Source: JAFGPJ01 sp964439135
Lineage (GTDB): Bacteria > Planctomycetota > Phycisphaerae > Sedimentisphaerales > Anaerobacaceae
NCBI GenBank assembly: GCA_964439135.1
Contig: CAYTNN010000103.1
Span: 1 to 15,197 of the forward strand
Length of the DNA: 15,197 bases
Direction of reading: 5' to 3'
Below, piece by piece: positions 1 through 7,006 of the stretch. The translations under genes were made by a program, and so were the position numbers. The notes under the pieces were generated by a model. The model was not told where the DNA came from and did no database searches. It was given only the letters and a program-made list of their open reading frames with translations. How positions within the stretch are numbered: position 1 is the first letter of the stretch; each line of letters begins with the position of its first letter.

Positions 1-833
1 CCAAGCGCCCATTGAATTATGTCGAAATGATGGGCACCCCAGTCGCCGTTCTTGCGTGAGCCGTACTCCCAGAACCGCCGCCAGCCGCCGCCGTAGTCAC
101 CTTTGACGCGTTCGGAGTTATACGGATACCAGGGCGTAGAACCGAGCCAGCGGTCATAGTCGAATCCTTCGGGAATCGGCTGGGCAGGCAGGGTCGCCGG
201 CGGTGCAAACCGCCCCAGTTGCGTGTAGATTGTGTGGACCTTGCCGATCCACCCGTTGCGAACGATTTCGCAGGCCTTTCGGAACATCCAGTCCGAACGC
301 TGCTGGGAGCCAACCTGGAAAATCGTACCGTACTGCTTGCACGCATCACTCATCATTCGCCCTTCGCGAATAGTCAACGTCATTGGCTTCTGGCAATAGA
401 CATCTTTGCCGGCCTTGATAGCAGCCAAAGAGCACATCGCGTGCCAGTGGTCCGGGGTTACTACAAAGACGGCGTCAATATCGGGCCGTGCGCATAGTTT
501 TTCATACTCCAGATAGGCATCGCATCCCTTGTATGTTCCGCTCCCGGCCTTGTCCGCGTAGGCTTTTTCGACTGTTGCCCTGGCGTTTTCGCGTTTACGT
601 TTGTCCACATCGCATACGGCCAGTACCTGCACATCGCTGCGATTGAGCATGCTCCTGAAGTGTCCGCCCATCATCATACCCATGCCGATCATGCCGAGCG
701 TAATGCGATTGCTTGGCGCAGAGGCCCCAAAGACCGTCGAGGGCACAATAGTCGGACAGACCGCGGCAGCGCCGAGAACGGCCGCCCCTCTGGCCAGAAA
801 ATCCCGGCGGCTCAAAAAGCGTCTTTTCTTCAT
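1..833 (-). CDS. Tat-exported Gfo/Idh/MocA-family oxidoreductase (3'-truncated by window edge)
   Basis: The frame is open from the ATG at 833 to the left edge, giving the first 277 residues; the C-terminal part lies outside. The N-terminus (residues 1-36) is a twin-arginine signal: S8-R9-R10-D-F-L, then an Ala-rich hydrophobic stretch ending near VFGA. A Rossmann dinucleotide-binding start follows (GMIGMG, residues 47-52), then AVCDVDK (72-78), TPDHWH (126-131), CQKP (147-150, the position of the family's EKP lysine) and GDWGAHHFD (263-271, with the family's D/H active-site residues). In this family the proteins bind NAD(P) and oxidise or reduce sugars or sugar-like compounds; the substrate here is unknown, and Tat export implies a periplasmic, cofactor-loaded enzyme. 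The start is supported by AGGAG at 843-847, nine bases upstream. The gene stands alone behind its own promoter. Confidence 0.93.
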   Translation of the reverse strand, partial: MKKRRFLSRRDFLARGAAVLGAAAVCPTIVPSTVFGASAPSNRITLGMIGMGMMMGGHFRSMLNRSDVQVLAVCDVDKRKRENARATVEKAYADKAGSGTYKGCDAYLEYEKLCARPDIDAVFVVTPDHWHAMCSLAAIKAGKDVYCQKPMTLTIREGRMMSDACKQYGTIFQVGSQQRSDWMFRKACEIVRNGWIGKVHTIYTQLGRFAPPATLPAQPIPEGFDYDRWLGSTPWYPYNSERVKGDYGGGWRRFWEYGSRKNGDWGAHHFDIIQWAL

Positions 834-997
834 TGATCAATTCTCCTGATTAGTGATTTTTTTTATCTGTGTCAGTTTAATTCATGCATCACTGTCATAA
901 CAAACGAGCAACATGCTGCCTTTTAGTTTGGTATCAGGGACAGGAACTCCCGGGACTGAGCCTGAGCTTGAATTAACCCTTGCCCCATCAAAAACGC

Positions 998-1026
998 ATT
1001 ATATCCTCAGGATTCTCTAAACTCAA
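998..1026 (-). promoter_or_regulatory. Sigma-70-type promoter for the Tat oxidoreductase gene
   Basis: On the minus strand there is TTGAGT (1021-1026), a 17-bp spacer, and a perfect TATAAT (998-1003). Transcription would start near 991, leaving a leader of about 158 nt before the ATG at 833. That leader is longer than usual and contains a TCCCGGGA palindrome, but I see no recognisable riboswitch in it. Confidence 0.6.
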
Positions 1027-1088
1027 GGCTCGTACAGGGAATTTTTCGTATATTTTCGTTGTCGCCCCCGGCGGAGAATTAGGCATGA

Positions 1089-1613
1089 TTATGCGGGTGG
1101 TTTTGCAACGGTCGTATGAGCGGCATTGAACATTCTTACCCCACCGGTGTCTAATTGGAGGATAAGTCCTTCTTCGGGATCGATCCCGATACAGTGGCCG
1201 GTGAAACTGGTGCCGTTGAAAAGAAGTGTTACCCTGTGAGACAACTGGATGCTCAGTTCACGCCATCGGTCGATTACTTTATCTCCGTTTTTTTCAGCCG
1301 TTTCGAGCCATTGGTCTATCGAAGTGAGCAATCTTTTCGCAAGCAGGATACGATCGGAAACTGAATTACTTTCCATATCGAGACTCGTTGCGGCCGGCTG
1401 TATCTGAACGCTGAAAGAATCTTTCTTTTGGTGGCAGTTGATTCCGATACCGNNNNNNNNNNNNNNNNNNNNNNNNNNNNNNNNNNNNNNNNNNNNNNNN
1501 NNNNNNNNNNNNNNNNNNNNNNNNNNNNNNNNNNNNNNNNNNNNNNNNNNNNTCGTCAATAACCTGATTTTCGATTTACTGATTTGGCTCACGATGTGGG
1601 AGGCCACAATCAT
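1089..1613 (-). CDS. birA: Biotin--[acetyl-CoA-carboxylase] ligase, interrupted by an assembly gap
   Basis: The part downstream of the gap (1452 down to the TAA at 1089) begins with GIGIN, the conserved strand after the biotin-ligase active site. It ends in the small SH3-like C-terminal domain: RWRELS, then SHRVTLLFNG, GHCIGIDPEEGLILQLD and a closing THTT-like segment. The part before the gap (1613-1553) gives about 20 residues from an ATG at 1613, ending in KSKIRLLT. This would fit the first helix of a BirA winged-helix domain but is too short to prove it. The enzyme joins biotin to the carboxyl-carrier protein via biotinyl-AMP; with an N-terminal DNA-binding domain it could also repress biotin genes. 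It lies 21 bp after nadC on the same strand. The catalytic core is missing from the sequence, and agreement of the two frames across 100 Ns is arbitrary. Confidence 0.8.
   Translation of the reverse strand: MIVASHIVSQISKSKIRLLTXXXXXXXXXXXXXXXXXXXXXXXXXXXXXXXXXXGIGINCHQKKDSFSVQIQPAATSLDMESNSVSDRILLAKRLLTSIDQWLETAEKNGDKVIDRWRELSIQLSHRVTLLFNGTSFTGHCIGIDPEEGLILQLDTGGVRMFNAAHTTVAKPPA
1453..1552. other. Assembly gap (100 Ns, placeholder length)
   Basis: A run of exactly 100 N characters falls inside the biotin-ligase gene. In E. coli BirA the distance from the first helix to the GxGIN motif is about 180 residues, while 100 bases would allow only 33. The true gap is therefore probably about 0.5 kb, if both flanks belong to one gene. 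Confidence 0.97.
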
Positions 1614-1634
1614 AAATACAAAGTCATAAATCGT

Positions 1635-2507
1635 TTATCTGTCGAGTCCGATGTCAACGGCTTTTGCCGAATGAGTTATCGCACCGATGGCGATTCTGTC
1701 GATGCCGCACTGTGCAATCGCAGAGACGTTGCTTAACGTTATATTTCCCGATGCTTCGAGCAGCGGCTTTTTATGTTTGCCGCACATTTTGTCTCGCATC
1801 TCGACGGCGTGTTTTAGCTGCCATTGGCCCATATTGTCGAGCAGGACAATGTCGATGCCGGGAATATCCAATACATAGTTGAGCTGGTCATCGACGTGGT
1901 CAACCTCAACAGCGACGAATTTGACGCCTTTGACCTCTTTTGCCTCAGCAACAATTCCCCGCAATTTGCGATGGAAGTCCCTGCCTAATTGCGCCAGATG
2001 GTTGTCTTTAATCAGAATACCGTCATACAGTCCAAGCCGGTGATTGTATCCGCCGCCGCAGCGGACCGCGTACTTTTCGAGCAGCCGCCAGCCGGGCATC
2101 GTTTTGCGCGTATCGTAAATTCGTGCTTTTGTGCCCTGAATCGCCCTGACATATTTCATCGTTGTCGTAGCAATTCCGCTAAGCCGCTGTAGAAAATTGA
2201 GCATAACCCGTTCGGCGCTGAGCATAGGACGTAAAGGCCCTTCGATTATGCCAAGTTTACTTCCGACGTGGGCCGACTCGCCGTCGCCGATGCGTACATC
2301 CAGAACGAGTCTTTCGTCATAGCTTTTGAGAATCTCCCCTGCAATAGCCATTCCGCACACAACAATTTCTTCACGTGAGATAATGGTTGCCTTGGCTGTG
2401 GTATCATCTTTGAACAGAAGCTCGCTTGTCTTATCACCCTGTCCAAGGTCTTCTTCAATTGCCATTTGGATAAGAGGCCGTACTTTTGCCAGATCAAGTT
2501 TTTTCAT
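1635..2507 (-). CDS. nadC: Nicotinate-nucleotide pyrophosphorylase (carboxylating), quinolinate phosphoribosyltransferase
   Basis: The 290-residue protein is full length for the family. NadC converts quinolinate and PRPP to nicotinate mononucleotide, CO2 and pyrophosphate in de novo NAD synthesis, in the cytosol. Visible family motifs in order: EEDLGQGDKTS (18-28), the substrate-binding DTRKTMPGWR (132-141), GGGYNHRLGLYDGILIKDNH (151-170), EVD (201-203), LLDNMG (222-227) and EASGNI (251-256), all expected of the type II PRTase alpha/beta barrel. The ATG at 2507 is preceded by an AAAGGAAAAGAG purine stretch, which lies in the 15-bp gap after the uvrB stop; co-transcription with uvrB is likely. 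The biotin-ligase gene follows 21 bp later, an order I recall from other bacteria. No anomalies seen. Confidence 0.97.
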   Translation of the reverse strand: MKKLDLAKVRPLIQMAIEEDLGQGDKTSELLFKDDTTAKATIISREEIVVCGMAIAGEILKSYDERLVLDVRIGDGESAHVGSKLGIIEGPLRPMLSAERVMLNFLQRLSGIATTTMKYVRAIQGTKARIYDTRKTMPGWRLLEKYAVRCGGGYNHRLGLYDGILIKDNHLAQLGRDFHRKLRGIVAEAKEVKGVKFVAVEVDHVDDQLNYVLDIPGIDIVLLDNMGQWQLKHAVEMRDKMCGKHKKPLLEASGNITLSNVSAIAQCGIDRIAIGAITHSAKAVDIGLDR

Positions 2508-2522
2508 TGTTCTCTTTTCCTT

Positions 2523-4592
2523 TTACTTAGAATTTCCAGACGAAGTTGCTTTTTTATTGTATCTTTTCTGCCTTTTCGTGGCTAAGAAGTCACTTTTCTT
2601 TTTTCTTGAGTTGACTATAACCAGTTCGGGCAGCTCTTTCAATTCCCGCAACTGGTCCCTCAAAAAAGCGGCTCGTTCAAAATCCAGACTTTGTGCCGCT
2701 TCGAGCATTTCCTTTTCAATCTGAGAAGCCAATTCGACCTTCTCGTACTCCGAATCCCCGAAACGAACCGCCTGCCGGGCAGTCTGCCTTGCCTTAATCT
2801 GATCCGTTAGGCTCCTGCGGATTTCCTTCTTTATCGTTTCGGGCGTAATATTATGCTCTCTGTTATATTCCAACTGAATTGTACGGCGTCTTTCTGTTTC
2901 GTCAATAGCTTTCTGCATCGAGGGTGTAACCTTATCGGCGTACAGGAATACGCTCGCGTTGACATTTCGTGCGGTTCTGCCGATGGTTTGAATCAGCGAA
3001 GTCCGGCTTCTCAGGAATCCTTCCTTGTCCGCATCGAGAATAGCGACGGCGGAGACTTCCGGCAAATCCAGGCCCTCCCGAAGCAGATTCACGCCCACCA
3101 GCACGTCAAAATTGCCGCCACGCAGGTCCCGGAGTATCTCAATTCTTTCGAGCGTATCGATTTCGCTGTGCAGATAACGGCATTTGAAACCTTTCTTCGT
3201 GATGTAGTTCGAGAGGTCTTCGGCCATCCTTTTCGTTAAGGTCGTAACCAGAATCCGCTCTTTGACTGCAACTCGTTTCTCGATCTCGCCGAGCAGGTGT
3301 TCAATTTGATTGCTGGCCGGATATATGAATATCTCCGGGTCCAGAAGCCCCGTCGGCCTGATGACCTGCTCGACAACCTCATTATCGCACAGCTCCAGCT
3401 CAAACGGCGCCGGCGTGGCCGAGACGAAGATGACCCTGGCCCAGCTTTCCTGGAATTCCTCGAAGCGCATCGGCCTGTTATCCAGCGCGCTGGGCAATCT
3501 GAAGCCGTGCTCTATCAGGGTCTCTTTTCTGTGCCTGTCGCCGGCCCACATTGCCCGCACCTGCGGAATCGTAGCGTGAGATTCGTCGATGAACAAAAGG
3601 AAATCCTTTGGGAAATAGTCAATCAGCGTGTAAGGTCTCGATCCGGGCTGCAGACCGGCCAGGTGCCTGGCGTAATTCTCGATGCCGCTGCAATAGCCGA
3701 TCTCCTGCATCATTTCGACGTCGTACATAGTCCGGGCCTGCAGCCGCTGGGCTTCCAGCAGCTTGCCTTCGCTTCGGAGTGTTGCCAGATGTTGTTTAAG
3801 CTCGGCTTGTATGCTTTCAATAGCGGCCTCGATTCTTTCGCCCGGCATAATATAGTGCTGAGCCGGATATATGAAAACCTGCTCTTCGACAGCGAGAACT
3901 TCCGCCGATATCGGGTTTATATAACTTATGTGCTCTATTTCATCGCCGAAGAACTCAATGCGAATCGCAAAGGATTCGTAAGCGGGATGCAACTCCACCA
4001 CGTCGCCGCGGACCCTGAACGTCCCCCTCTGAAAATCGATATCGTTTCTGCTGTACTGGATATCCGCCAATCTACCGAGAAGGTCGTTTCTGTCGCAGCG
4101 GTCGCCCTTACGAATGGCTACGACGCTGGCCTTGTAATCCTCGGGCGAACCGAGTCCGAAGATACAGGAGACGGATGCAATGATAATACAATCATCCCTC
4201 GTTGAAAGACTGGTCGTGGTCGAAAGACGGAGCCGGTCGAGGTCGCTGTTCTTCGAAGCATCTTTTTCGATGTAGATATCCCGCTGGGGAATATACGCTT
4301 CCGGCTGGTAATAATCGTAATAGCTGACAAAATACTCGACGGCATTTTCAGGAAAAAGCTCTTTGAATTCTTCATAGAGCTGGGCGGCCAACGTCTTGTT
4401 ATGGGAAACGACAAGGGCCGGCAGATTGTGCTGAGCTATGACATTCGCCATCGTGAACGTTTTGCCGCTGCCGGTCACGCCCATCAGAGTCTGGAATTTC
4501 CTGCCGGCGTGCAGTGCTTCCACAAGCCGCTCAATAGCCTGAGGCTGGTCACCCGCAGGTTTATACTCATTGTTCAATTTGAATATACCCAT
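2523..4592 (-). CDS. uvrB: Excinuclease ABC subunit B
   Basis: The 689-residue protein is full length. UvrB is the damage-verifying helicase-like subunit of nucleotide excision repair; it is loaded by UvrA and then recruits UvrC. Visible elements: the Walker A GVTGSGKT (38-45); the beta-hairpin that inserts into DNA, YDYYQPEAYIP (92-102); the DEAD-like DESH box (336-339); the helicase motif VI region QTIGRTARN in the C-terminal half; and a C-terminal UVR coiled-coil (about 628-663, IEKEMLEAAQSLDFERAAFLRDQ) that contacts UvrC. A Lys/Arg/Ser-rich tail follows the UVR domain. nadC begins 15 bp downstream; the peptidase lipoprotein gene lies 105 bp upstream. A 20-bp palindrome sits 31-50 bp before the start and may be an operator. 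Confidence 0.98.
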   Translation of the reverse strand: MGIFKLNNEYKPAGDQPQAIERLVEALHAGRKFQTLMGVTGSGKTFTMANVIAQHNLPALVVSHNKTLAAQLYEEFKELFPENAVEYFVSYYDYYQPEAYIPQRDIYIEKDASKNSDLDRLRLSTTTSLSTRDDCIIIASVSCIFGLGSPEDYKASVVAIRKGDRCDRNDLLGRLADIQYSRNDIDFQRGTFRVRGDVVELHPAYESFAIRIEFFGDEIEHISYINPISAEVLAVEEQVFIYPAQHYIMPGERIEAAIESIQAELKQHLATLRSEGKLLEAQRLQARTMYDVEMMQEIGYCSGIENYARHLAGLQPGSRPYTLIDYFPKDFLLFIDESHATIPQVRAMWAGDRHRKETLIEHGFRLPSALDNRPMRFEEFQESWARVIFVSATPAPFELELCDNEVVEQVIRPTGLLDPEIFIYPASNQIEHLLGEIEKRVAVKERILVTTLTKRMAEDLSNYITKKGFKCRYLHSEIDTLERIEILRDLRGGNFDVLVGVNLLREGLDLPEVSAVAILDADKEGFLRSRTSLIQTIGRTARNVNASVFLYADKVTPSMQKAIDETERRRTIQLEYNREHNITPETIKKEIRRSLTDQIKARQTARQAVRFGDSEYEKVELASQIEKEMLEAAQSLDFERAAFLRDQLRELKELPELVIVNSRKKKSDFLATKRQKRYNKKATSSGNSK

Positions 4593-4622
4593 GTTAAATA
4601 GCTATTGTAACCTCAGGTTTTA

Positions 4623-4642
4623 CAGTTTTCACTGGAAAACTG
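4623..4642 (-). promoter_or_regulatory. Perfect 8+8 palindrome upstream of uvrB, candidate operator
   Basis: CAGTTTTC (4623-4630) and GAAAACTG (4635-4642) are exact inverse complements separated by ACTG. The element ends 31 bases before the uvrB ATG. A TATATG hexamer (about 4644-4649, minus strand) just upstream could be a -10 box, which would place the palindrome on the start site. No T-run follows on the minus strand, so it is not a normal terminator. uvrB is commonly under SOS control, but this is neither the CTGT-N8-ACAG nor the GAAC-N4-GTTC LexA box. Confidence 0.4.
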
Positions 4643-4697
4643 ACATATAGCCGATATGAAATAACGAATAGAAGAAGATCAAACCAAATGTTGTTTT

Positions 4698-5474
4698 CTA
4701 TTCGACCGGATTTGGATAAACGATAGCCGCGAGCAGTGCTCTTCCGTATTTCTGCCAGAGAGTTTCCGAATCGAGCTGCGAGTCGGCTTGCAGCATTTCG
4801 AATGTTATTATCGGAATGCCTAATGTGACCCCTGCGTATGAACCGAGCGAGCCCGGTCTTGCGCCCAGCTTCTTTACCGGAAGGGCGCAATATTGCCCCA
4901 TGCGATCGGCTAACATTCGTCCCGGCCCGTCATAATCGATGCAGTTCAGCGGCTGATGGATACTGACGATTCGGTCCGGCGTGTACTGCATTATTACCTG
5001 CCGGATTGCGCGGGCCTCCGGCTCGGAAAGTGCGGTTAGTCCGGTCTGCTTACTGTTGACTCGGTTTGCCGCCTCGAAATTACGATTGAGATCCACGCCC
5101 TTAGCGTTATAACGGCGACTATTTGCCATGCCGTCAGGATTTGCCACAGCCATAAGCACGACCTTCCGCCCGGCCAGCATTTCCGAACGTTGCCGCAGAT
5201 ACCAGGCCAGACGACGAACGAGCGGCGTTCCTGCAGGTTCGTTGCCGTGGATTGTCGCCATTATTAAGGTTACATCCGATCCATCGCCGAGCACAAGGCA
5301 CATTATAGGCCGTTGCTGAACCGATGTGCCGACAATACGATATTGTGCCGAAAACACAATCTTCGGCAATTCACCAACAATCTCCGGGTACCTTACAGGC
5401 TCGACGCAGCCGGCAAAAACCAGAACGCCAAACAAAACACAAACTGCCGAAATTTTGGCCCATTTCTTATTCAT
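4698..5474 (-). CDS. MpaA-like M14 zinc carboxypeptidase lipoprotein
   Basis: The 258-residue protein has a lipoprotein signal peptide: basic MNKK, a hydrophobic core, then VFAGC with C23 as the lipid-anchored cysteine. The body matches the M14 metallocarboxypeptidase fold. Zinc ligands are H76 and E79 in IHGNEPAG plus H173 in SIHQPLNCID; the substrate-binding GVDLNRNF spans 126-133; the catalytic glutamate is E226 in ITFEM. The segments around HxPLxCID and PGSLGSYA resemble E. coli MpaA, the murein peptide amidase that cuts the gamma-D-Glu-diaminopimelate bond, so a role in trimming peptidoglycan peptides at the cell envelope is likely. Specificity is inferred only. The start at 5474 has AAAGG upstream. 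It is the first gene of the minus-strand run leading into uvrB and is divergent from purD. Confidence 0.85.
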   Translation of the reverse strand: MNKKWAKISAVCVLFGVLVFAGCVEPVRYPEIVGELPKIVFSAQYRIVGTSVQQRPIMCLVLGDGSDVTLIMATIHGNEPAGTPLVRRLAWYLRQRSEMLAGRKVVLMAVANPDGMANSRRYNAKGVDLNRNFEAANRVNSKQTGLTALSEPEARAIRQVIMQYTPDRIVSIHQPLNCIDYDGPGRMLADRMGQYCALPVKKLGARPGSLGSYAGVTLGIPIITFEMLQADSQLDSETLWQKYGRALLAAIVYPNPVE

Positions 5475-5527
5475 CTCAAACGCCTTTATGTATTCATCTC
5501 TTTGTTATAGAATAAGAACTCTGCCCC

Positions 5528-5533
5528 ATTATA
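5528..5533 (-). promoter_or_regulatory. Candidate -10 box for the M14 lipoprotein gene
   Basis: A perfect TATAAT is read on the minus strand here. The -35 region at 16-17 bp spacing (TTTATT) is poor. The predicted leader is about 47 nt long and carries an AAAGG Shine-Dalgarno sequence before the ATG at 5474. Confidence 0.35.
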
Positions 5534-5606
5534 AAGACTTGCCGTTGAGAATAAAGACAAAAATCAATTCTCTGCTTTTTGCGGCTCTTCCGCTTGACTG
5601 CCAAAA

Positions 5607-5652
5607 AAGCTTGAGCAAAACCTCCCGCTCTGGTAGACTATCGCTTAAGCTT
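5607..5652 (+). promoter_or_regulatory. Inverted repeat around a candidate purD promoter
   Basis: AAGCTTGAGC (5607-5616) and GCTTAAGCTT (5643-5652) form a 10-bp inverted repeat with one G-T wobble and a 26-nt spacer. A possible promoter lies within it: TTGAGC (5611-5616), a 17-bp spacer, then TAGACT (5634-5639). This arrangement would suit a repressor-bound operator over the purD promoter. Both boxes match the consensus at only four of six positions. Confidence 0.35.
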
Positions 5653-5709
5653 ATGGAGTCCTGCTTATGCGGTAATAGCAGAAAATTGAATCTTAATTCG
5701 AGGTTAAAG

Positions 5710-6990
5710 ATGAACGTACTTTTAATCGGTAGCGGCGGACGCGAGCATGCAATCGCCTGGAAGCTGGCTCAATCGAAAGACCTGGGCAAACTCTACATCG
5801 CGCCGGGCAACCCCGGTACAGCCCAGTGCGGCCAGAATATTCCAATTGACTCTGATGACAGCAGCAAACTTCTGGAGTTCGCACGGCAAAACAACGTGGG
5901 GCTCGTGGTGGTTGGCCCGGAAGACCCCCTTGCAGCGGGCGTGGTCGATAAGTTCGAGTCTGCCGGCATAAAGGCGTTCGGCCCGAGCGCCAAGGCCGCT
6001 CAACTCGAAGCGGATAAAGCATTCGCCAAGCAGCTCATGCGATCCAGCAGCGTCTCCACCGCTGAAGGCAGAACTTTCGATAGATTCGAAGATGCCAAAG
6101 CATATATAGCCAGCAGGGACGAACCGGTGGTAATCAAAGCCGCAGGCCTTGCCAAGGGTAAAGGTGTTTTTGTCTGCAACGACCCGTCTGATGGAATCCT
6201 GGCCGCGGAAAAAATCATGTGCGACAAAACTTTCGGCTCGGCGGGCGATAGAATTATCGTCGAAGATAAACTGCTCGGCGAAGAGGCCTCAATCCTGGCG
6301 TTTGTCGACGGGCGAAATATTTATATTATGGAATCAGCGCAGGACCACAAGCCCATCGGCGACGGTGACACCGGACCGAACACAGGGGGAATGGGCGCTT
6401 ACAGCCCGGCTCCCGTGGTGACTGAAGATTTGACGAACCAGATCACGCGGGAAATTCTCGTGCCGGTGGTTGACGGCATGAATCGCAGCGGCGCGCCGTA
6501 TAGGGGAGTGCTGTATGCCGGGCTGATGATTACCGCGGGCGGGCCCAGAGTGCTGGAATTTAACGTCCGTTTCGGAGACCCTGAGACCCAGCCTATCCTC
6601 ATGCGGCTAAAAAGCGATCTGCTGGAAGTATTATTAGCCGTCTGTGACGGCACGCTGGATGAGGTTAAACTCGAATGGGATCCCCGGCCGGCGGTTTGTG
6701 TAGTTATGGCTTCGGGAGGTTACCCGGGCGATTATCAAAAGGGCAAAAAGATAACCGGCCTGGAAGAAGCCAGTAAGCTCGATGACGTGATAGTATTCCA
6801 CGCGGGCACCAAAGACCAGGATGGAGATATTGTCACTAACGGCGGCAGAGTACTGGGTGTTACGGCACTGGGCCGGACAATCGCCGACGCAAAGGCAAGG
6901 GCATATCAAGCTGTAGATAAAATACAATTCGACGAGGCATATTGCAGACGGGATATTGCCGATAAGGCGATTAAACGAACTAATAGCTGA
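5710..6990 (+). CDS. purD: Phosphoribosylamine--glycine ligase (GAR synthetase)
   Basis: The 426-residue protein is the usual length for monofunctional PurD, which makes glycinamide ribonucleotide from phosphoribosylamine, glycine and ATP in de novo purine synthesis. It starts with LLIGSGGREHAIAWKL (residues 4-19), the N-terminal nucleotide-binding turn. The ATP-grasp core follows: GPEDPLAAG, GPSAKAAQLEADKAFAK, PVVIKAAGLAKGKGV, GDGDTGPNTGGMGAYSP and the metal-binding EFNVRFGDPETQ, with the C-terminal VVMASGGYPG segment. The frame stays open far upstream (to 5326), but the ATG at 5710 is the right start: GAGG at 5700-5703 sits six bases before it and family homology begins at the second residue. 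It is divergent from the M14 lipoprotein gene. The AsmA-like gene begins 16 bp after it and is probably co-transcribed. Confidence 0.97.
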   Translation: MNVLLIGSGGREHAIAWKLAQSKDLGKLYIAPGNPGTAQCGQNIPIDSDDSSKLLEFARQNNVGLVVVGPEDPLAAGVVDKFESAGIKAFGPSAKAAQLEADKAFAKQLMRSSSVSTAEGRTFDRFEDAKAYIASRDEPVVIKAAGLAKGKGVFVCNDPSDGILAAEKIMCDKTFGSAGDRIIVEDKLLGEEASILAFVDGRNIYIMESAQDHKPIGDGDTGPNTGGMGAYSPAPVVTEDLTNQITREILVPVVDGMNRSGAPYRGVLYAGLMITAGGPRVLEFNVRFGDPETQPILMRLKSDLLEVLLAVCDGTLDEVKLEWDPRPAVCVVMASGGYPGDYQKGKKITGLEEASKLDDVIVFHAGTKDQDGDIVTNGGRVLGVTALGRTIADAKARAYQAVDKIQFDEAYCRRDIADKAIKRTNS

Positions 6991-7006
6991 TAAATGATAA
7001 TTAATT

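Noticed and set aside
17..849. Several open frames on both strands at the left edge
   Set aside because: They overlap the Tat oxidoreductase frame, which has the motifs, the signal peptide and the ribosome-binding site.
3297..4205. A 302-codon plus-strand open frame
   Set aside because: It lies entirely antisense to uvrB, whose protein is clearly conserved; the frame is a by-product of uvrB codon use.
5326..5709. In-frame extension of purD upstream to an ATG at 5326
   Set aside because: It overlaps the M14 lipoprotein gene on the other strand, shows no family similarity, and the ATG at 5710 has its own Shine-Dalgarno sequence and the exact family N-terminus.
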